Shown: positions 59,513 through 64,000 of the stretch, piece after piece
Numbering within the stretch: position 1 is the stretch's first letter
Layout: each line of letters starts with the position of its first letter
Source of the DNA: an uncultured Victivallis sp.
GTDB taxonomy: Bacteria > Verrucomicrobiota > Lentisphaeria > Victivallales > Victivallaceae
Direction of reading: 5' to 3'
NCBI GenBank assembly: GCA_944389815.1
Contig: CALXNS010000070.1
Location: 1-64,000, forward strand
Length of the DNA stretch: 64,000 nucleotides
The notes under the pieces: model-generated
Databases searched by the model: none
Told to the model about the DNA's origin: nothing
What the model saw: only the letters and a program-made list of their open reading frames with translations
Program-made: the position numbers and the translations under genes

Positions 59513-60201
59513 GCAATGCCCGGAAAAAAAAGAAGAAGTTGTCCACCGGTTGGAAGCTGCTGCTGTGGATCGGCGGTGGCGGAATTCTGTTGCTGCTGGT
59601 TCTGGCGGGGGTGATTTCGTATTTATTGTTTTCCCCGCTGCCGTCGTTTCCGGTGCCGATGCTTGAGGCGCGTGATTTTGCCGTACAGAACCGGTTGCTC
59701 GGGCAGTTGATGTCCGAATTGTGGAGCGGCCGGACGGACGATTCCCGAATTGTGCTCACGCCTGCGGAAACCGAATCATTGCTGCGTGTGGCCGCCAACG
59801 GCGCATTGATCGCCGGGATGGCGAAGGGGGGCGATTCTGGTGACGGAGGGAATTCTTATGAGGTCAATTACCGGGACGGTGGATTTGATTTTGTCGTTCC
59901 GGCATACGACAGCGAATGGCGCTGGCTCTTCGGCGGAGTGCTGGTGTTGCGCGGACGGGTTGTCCCGCATAAGGAGGGGGACGATCTTCGACTGGAATTT
60001 CCTCATCTCCGCCTCGGACGGATTTCGTTGCCGCCGCGCCTCGTGGAGAAGGCGGTGCGCGATTGGATTGCGCAGCAGAAAGAGGATAAGAATTTCCGCC
60101 GTTTCAACGATACGGTTCGCAAGATCGAAATCAATGCGCGCGGCGAAGTGACGGTCGGATATCGTCCGGCGGAACTGCGGAAGAGTCTGGCCGGATTCTG
60201 A
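59509..60201 (+). CDS. Single-pass membrane protein, unrecognised
   Basis: 230 residues. Basic N-terminus (KKKKK), one TM (~17-42, WKLLLWIGGGGILLLLVLAG), then a periplasmic beta-rich domain. SRIVLTPAETESLLRVAANG (~78-97) resembles the DUF2140/YpmS-type pattern, but this is weak. Coupled to tsaB by ATGA overlap; no functional link known. Confidence 0.65.
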   Translation: MSNARKKKKKLSTGWKLLLWIGGGGILLLLVLAGVISYLLFSPLPSFPVPMLEARDFAVQNRLLGQLMSELWSGRTDDSRIVLTPAETESLLRVAANGALIAGMAKGGDSGDGGNSYEVNYRDGGFDFVVPAYDSEWRWLFGGVLVLRGRVVPHKEGDDLRLEFPHLRLGRISLPPRLVEKAVRDWIAQQKEDKNFRRFNDTVRKIEINARGEVTVGYRPAELRKSLAGF

Positions 60202-60238
60202 TGGAAGCCGGAAGGAAAACGAGAGGCTTTATTTCCCC

Positions 60239-61066
60239 ATGACGTGTTCGAACTCATCCAGGATAAATGCTGCGGCGGAAGCGCAGGATTGCGGCGAAGC
60301 CGGTTCGAAGAGTTCAATTCGGACGGTCGTCATTACCGGCGCCTCCAGCGGGCTGGGCTGTGCCCTGGCGCGGGAATTCCGTTCGCACGGATTCCGGGTG
60401 ATCGCGATCAGCCGCCGGCGGCCCGGAGAGGATGTGTGCGATGAATTCATTCCTGCTGATTTGAGCGAGCCGGTACAATTGCGCAACGCGGTGGAAGCTG
60501 TGCGGAAAGCCGCTCACGGCATCGATGTTTTGATCAACAACGCCGGAATTGGTTCGTATGCGAAGTGGGAGGAGTTGAGCGATGCGGATCTGCGGCGGGA
60601 GTTCGAGATCGATTTTTTTGCCCCGGTGGCGCTGACGCGGGCGTTGCTGCCGGAAGTGGCGGCGGCGCGGGGAACGGTCATCAATATTTCCAGTGCGGCG
60701 GCGTGGGTTCCGGTCGCCTGCATGGGAGCGTACAATGCGGCCAAGGCGGCGCTGCGGATGTTTTCCCTGACATTGCAGATGGAAGTGCGCGGCCGCGGCA
60801 TTCACGTGCTGAACGTCTGTCCGGGGCGGATCGATACGGGATTTTCGACCCGGGCGCTCGGCGGGCGGACGGTTCCGGAAACGCCGGGACGGCGGGCGTC
60901 GAGCGCGACCCGTTTTGCCGCGCGTGTATACCGGGCCTGGCAACGCCGGAAACGGGAGTTGTTTTATCCGTGGTGGTACCGGATCGTCGCCGAATTCGTC
61001 CGTTATTTCCCCGGCGTCTGCGAAGCGGGCAACCGCCGGGTCTGGCGTCTGAACGACGCCGACTGA
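60239..61066 (+). CDS. Short-chain dehydrogenase/reductase
   Basis: 275 residues. RTVVITGASSGLGCALAREF (~29-48), NNAGIGSYAKWEEL, active-site Ser in INISSAAAW and YNAAKAALRMF (YxxxK), then NVCPGRIDTGFS. An unusual ~28-residue N-terminus precedes the fold, so the true start may be further in. The C-terminus (YPWWYRIVAEFVRYFPGVCE) is amphipathic/hydrophobic as in DltE/YciK-like SDRs. Substrate unknown. Confidence 0.9.
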   Translation: MTCSNSSRINAAAEAQDCGEAGSKSSIRTVVITGASSGLGCALAREFRSHGFRVIAISRRRPGEDVCDEFIPADLSEPVQLRNAVEAVRKAAHGIDVLINNAGIGSYAKWEELSDADLRREFEIDFFAPVALTRALLPEVAAARGTVINISSAAAWVPVACMGAYNAAKAALRMFSLTLQMEVRGRGIHVLNVCPGRIDTGFSTRALGGRTVPETPGRRASSATRFAARVYRAWQRRKRELFYPWWYRIVAEFVRYFPGVCEAGNRRVWRLNDAD

Positions 61067-61099
61067 ATGGAACAGCGGATGCTGGTTTTCGAACCCGGA

Positions 61100-61123
61100 G
61101 AGGGGGGATGAAATCCTCCCCTC
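61100..61123. terminator. Hairpin between convergent SDR and lactonase genes
   Basis: GAGGGGGGATGAAATCCTCCCCTC: ~10-bp stem with a three-base loop. No clear T tract, so termination by it alone is uncertain. Confidence 0.4.
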
Positions 61124-61140
61124 GGACGGAGCTTCTGATT

Positions 61141-62190
61141 TCACCGTTGTTTGAGATGCGCGATGCAGAGCGGCCGCGGCATGTGAGTGAGAAGCCAGCC
61201 GTTCGGCGTGAGTTTCCCGGTTGCCGGATCGAAATCGAATCCCATGACGTTATCGGAAAATTCGTTGGCGGCGGCGAAGAATTTTTCTCCGGGCAGGAAA
61301 TTGATGTCGCGCGGACTGCTGCCGCCGGAAAGCACCATGTCGCAAAGTCGAAGTTTTCCCGGTTCGTCGATTTCGAAGACCGCGATCGAATCGTATCCCC
61401 GGTTGGAGGCGAAGAGAAATCTGCCGTCGGCGGAGAGGCGGATCGCCGCAGCCTTGGTCGCGACGTCGCCGGCGAAACGCGGCAGCGTGGCAGCACAGCC
61501 GATTTGAATGAATTTCGTTCCGTCATATTGGAGAGGGGCGACCGAATTGCCCAGTTCGTTGAGGAGATAGGCATATTTTCCCGAGGCATCGAAGATCAGA
61601 TGCCGAGGCCCGGAGCCGGCCGGTTCAATTTTACAGTCGACCGGGTGTCCGGCGTCGATACCGCGTTCCGGGTCGAACGGGTAGAGCCGAACCGTGTCGA
61701 TACCGAGGTCGATGACGCAGAGAAACCGACCGTCCGGCGTGAATTTCGTGAAATGCGGATGAGCCATCTCCTGGCGTTTGACATTGACGCCGCGCCCGAT
61801 GTGGGGAATGATCCTGATGCGTTCCGCAATGGCGCCGCCTTCAAGTTTGAATTCCGCGAAATTGCCGCTGCTGTAATTGGCCGCGTAGAGGTAGTTCCCT
61901 TCGGGTGACGGCGCCAGATGACAGGTGCTGACTCCTTCGGAAGCGCAGGCGTTGAGGTATTCCAGCGCGCCGTCCGGCCGCATCCGGAAGGCGGCGACCC
62001 CGCCGGAATTTCCGACGGTGCAGGTGGAGTAAAAGAAGTCGGCGTCGGAGGAGAAGGCGAAATAACTCGCATTGGGAAGATGATAAAATCCGGTCTGGAC
62101 AGGAGTCCCGGAAGATTGCATTTCATATTGATAGATGCCGCCCGCGGGTTCGGGCGAGGCGGCGGCGATGTAGAAGACCGCTTCATTCAT
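61141..62190 (-). CDS. pgl: 6-phosphogluconolactonase-type beta-propeller (YbhE family)
   Basis: 349 residues from ATG 62190, with AGGAG upstream. Repeating blades: GGIYQYEMQ, SYFAFSSDADFFYST, VSTCHLAPSPEGNYLYAANY, MAHPHFTKFTPDGRFLCVID, SGPRHLIFDASGKYAYLLNE, AAIRLSADGRFLFASNRGYD, SPRDINFLPGEKFFAAANE. The family hydrolyses 6-phosphogluconolactone in the pentose phosphate pathway. No glucose-6-phosphate dehydrogenase gene is nearby. Confidence 0.88.
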   Translation of the reverse strand: MNEAVFYIAAASPEPAGGIYQYEMQSSGTPVQTGFYHLPNASYFAFSSDADFFYSTCTVGNSGGVAAFRMRPDGALEYLNACASEGVSTCHLAPSPEGNYLYAANYSSGNFAEFKLEGGAIAERIRIIPHIGRGVNVKRQEMAHPHFTKFTPDGRFLCVIDLGIDTVRLYPFDPERGIDAGHPVDCKIEPAGSGPRHLIFDASGKYAYLLNELGNSVAPLQYDGTKFIQIGCAATLPRFAGDVATKAAAIRLSADGRFLFASNRGYDSIAVFEIDEPGKLRLCDMVLSGGSSPRDINFLPGEKFFAAANEFSDNVMGFDFDPATGKLTPNGWLLTHMPRPLCIAHLKQR

Positions 62191-62414
62191 GTTCGTTCCA
62201 GCTCCTGCGAATTTGAAGAAAGGGAAATATTGTGCGATGAAGTTATTATACACTCGAAATGATGAATTTCACGGAAAAACAGAGGGAAACCTGAGGAAAA
62301 ATCAAATAAAAATCGAGAAAAAGCGAAAAAGCTGTTGAATTTTTGACGCACCGGCGCTAAATTCTTCAACGATGGAATATAACCGAATTACCAGTGAGCT
62401 GGAAAGGGCGAATC

Positions 62415-63713
62415 ATGGCCGAGTTGGAGAATGATAAAAACGTCAATATCCCGGAGGGGGATGATACCAAGACCCGTAAGACAGTTCGTCTGAAACCGTC
62501 GGTGGCGACTCCGACGGCGATTAAATTGCCTTCGGCGGGCGGCAATGTGCCGATCGCGGACCCTTTGACCGGCCGCGATACCGATACCGGCAATCTGGAG
62601 GTGTTGGCCGATACGCAGACGCGGCGGACGGTGAAACTCAAACCGATCGCACCGCAGTCGCCGCGTCCGGCGCCGCAGCCTATTGCGATTGAACCCGGAG
62701 CCGCGGCGCCCGTGGCTGACGGCGCAAATACGCAGACGCGACGGACGGTGGTTCTTCGTCCGTCGGTCGCGCCGGCAGGCGCAATCAATGTGGACGGCCA
62801 GAATACGCAGACGCGGAAAACCGTTGTGTTGCGTCCGAGCGCGGTTCCGGCGTCGGTTCCGGTGGAACCTGCGGCGGCTCCCGCACCCGCTGCGGATGAT
62901 ATGAATTCCGACACGATCAAGGTTTCCCGTCCGATCCGGCCGGCGATCAAACCGGCACAGGCGGCGACGGTTGCTCCACATCCGGTTGCCCCGGTTGCCC
63001 CGGCAGGTGATTCCAAGCAGACTGTGATGCTGGAACCGGGTGCGTTGCAGCCCGGGAATGATATGAATTCCGACACGATTAAAGTGGGGCGTGTGAAGAC
63101 GAACATCCCGGGGAAGCCCGTGCTGAATTTGAACAAAAACACCGTTGCGCTTGATCCGGGTGCGTTGAGTGACGGTCCGGCCGCCCCGCCGACTTCGAAT
63201 GTGGAAGGAGATGCAACCATTCGAATTCAGCGTCCGGTGCGCAAGCCGATGGTGCCGCCGCGTCCGACCCCGGTGAAAACGACGATGAATTTGACGAAAG
63301 AGGCGACAGCGCCTCAGGAAACAAAGGGACCGTCTCCGGTCAAGGAGGCTCCTGCTGCGGAACAGAAGACCCCGTCGTTGACCAGGGAGGCTCCGCCTGT
63401 TGAATCAAAGAAGCCGATTTCGGAGGGGAAGATTCCGATTGCAGAGGAGGATACGTTGCTGCCGGTGAAGGAAGAAGCCGGTATTGAGTCTTCCGGAGAG
63501 CAGTCGGCCGCCGAAACGGGGGTCGCGACTGCCGGAGAGTCCGAAGGCGTGGAAATGGAAGCGACCGTAGCTCGGCCTTCGATGCTTTATACGATTCTTG
63601 CAGCGGTGACGTTGCTGATGGTGGCGGCGACGGCGGTGATTTCGACGGTGCAGTATTTGAATTTGTACCAGGGAACGGAGATTACACTGCCCGGTTTGCC
63701 TTCCTATAAATAA
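62415..63713 (+). CDS. Thr/Pro-rich repeat protein with one C-terminal membrane segment
   Basis: 432 residues from ATG 62415 (GGAAAGGG before it). Residues ~10-260 carry degenerate repeats of T-x-T-R-x-T-V-x-L-x-P (DTKTRKTVRLKPS, DTQTRRTVKLKPI, NTQTRRTVVLRPS, NTQTRKTVVLRPS), then relatives (NSDTIKVSRP twice, KQTVMLEPGAL, KNTVALDPGAL, DATIRIQRPVR). An acidic Pro/Glu-rich stretch follows, then one TM (~390-412, LYTILAAVTLLMVAATAVIS) and a short tail. Threonine-rich basic repeats on a tail-anchored protein resemble kinase or FHA targets. No family known. Confidence 0.7.
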   Translation: MAELENDKNVNIPEGDDTKTRKTVRLKPSVATPTAIKLPSAGGNVPIADPLTGRDTDTGNLEVLADTQTRRTVKLKPIAPQSPRPAPQPIAIEPGAAAPVADGANTQTRRTVVLRPSVAPAGAINVDGQNTQTRKTVVLRPSAVPASVPVEPAAAPAPAADDMNSDTIKVSRPIRPAIKPAQAATVAPHPVAPVAPAGDSKQTVMLEPGALQPGNDMNSDTIKVGRVKTNIPGKPVLNLNKNTVALDPGALSDGPAAPPTSNVEGDATIRIQRPVRKPMVPPRPTPVKTTMNLTKEATAPQETKGPSPVKEAPAAEQKTPSLTREAPPVESKKPISEGKIPIAEEDTLLPVKEEAGIESSGEQSAAETGVATAGESEGVEMEATVARPSMLYTILAAVTLLMVAATAVISTVQYLNLYQGTEITLPGLPSYK

Positions 63714-63942
63714 TTGAATTGAGAGTGGAGCGTCCGGTTGCGTGGAAATGCATGTCGGATGAGTGAGAAAGAAGACCCGTCGGTGCGGATGCAGTTCGCG
63801 CGGCGGGTTTTTACGTTGCCGCTCATGAGGCGAGTTTCCGGATGGGGAAAATCCCCCGAAGAGAGGTTGAATTTCTTGAAAACCAATGTATATGGTGATA
63901 TATTTTTAAAATTACAGGCAACAGCAAAGACAGGCGGAATTT
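63714..63942. other. Intergenic region
   Basis: About 230 bases after the repeat protein. A 79-codon plus frame at 63738-63977 (MRGNACRMSEKEDP...) has no ribosome site and overlaps the next start, so it is probably not a gene. No hairpin of note. Confidence 0.4.
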
Positions 63943-64000
63943 ATGAGCAGCGAATCCAGGCGGCAGGCGATCCGTGACATTTCGGAAATACCGGTGACGG
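63943..64000 (+). CDS. Unidentified gene, 5' end only
   Basis: ATG 63943 with AGGCGGAA 5 bases before it, followed by 19 codons (MSSESRRQAIRDISEIPVT) to the window edge. Too short to identify. Confidence 0.45.
   Translation, partial: MSSESRRQAIRDISEIPVT

Noticed and set aside
1..64000. CRISPR array
   Set aside because: No run of regularly spaced identical repeats was seen; the only tandem repeats are the two 12-bp-period blocks and protein-coding repeats at 62415-63713.

Overview
The window is a 64 kb piece of a bacterial chromosome with a moderately GC-rich, densely packed core, cut by an AT-richer integrated element. The core gene set points to an anaerobe: an Rnf electron-transport complex, the FeFe-hydrogenase maturase HydF, a 2-hydroxyacyl-CoA dehydratase activase fusion and an Aquifex-type aconitase. 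Together with a SpoIIE phosphatase, paired PilT-like ATPases and repetitive Thr-rich membrane proteins, this resembles gut Lentisphaerota (Victivallis-like). That placement is inference from gene content and recalled similarity; no 16S gene is present.

Positions 1-3113 hold a LysR regulator divergent from a small redox/hydrolase operon (SDR, cyclophilin-like protein, alpha/beta hydrolase, coiled-coil protein). A frameshift in a 7-G tract separates the cyclophilin-like gene from an apparent signal peptide. Positions 3114-5886 are AT-rich accessory DNA: an orphan gene, a decayed IS256-family element with inverted repeats, a DUF805 protein, and two terminators without an obvious gene.

Positions 5887-20032 are a genomic island of about 14.1 kb inserted at the 3' end of a tRNA-Pro(CGG) gene. 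It is bounded by a 22-bp direct repeat of the tRNA 3' end, and each end carries an internal tandem GTGGTCCA repeat. Its tyrosine integrase lies next to the tRNA. The other genes are a miniature family-A-polymerase-like protein, a zinc-ribbon amidoligase next to a class II glutamine amidotransferase with a tiny overlapping ORF, a serine recombinase, a P-loop ATPase, a PLD-nuclease/DEXH-helicase/DUF3427 protein (defence-like), a Fic/Doc protein, and remnants of Mrr, RuvB, ankyrin and ATPase genes. The amidoligase/amidotransferase pair with the polymerase-like protein is the best candidate for an under-described system.

Positions 20091-64000 are core chromosome. In order they hold: khpB-yidC-yidD-rnpA-rpmH; an SH3 protein; a Xer recombinase; ribB under an FMN riboswitch; secA-pyrE; a PTS EIIA-like protein; a Cache/HAMP/SpoIIE phosphatase with an NMT1-type binding protein; rnfABCDGE; two PilT-like ATPases; yjbQ-epimerase; pssA-psd; hydF with a TtcA-like gene; ung-acn; a SWIM/SNF2 helicase; an activase-dehydratase fusion, cupin, lysA, tsaB run; an SDR; a 6-phosphogluconolactonase-type beta-propeller protein; and a repetitive Thr-rich membrane protein.
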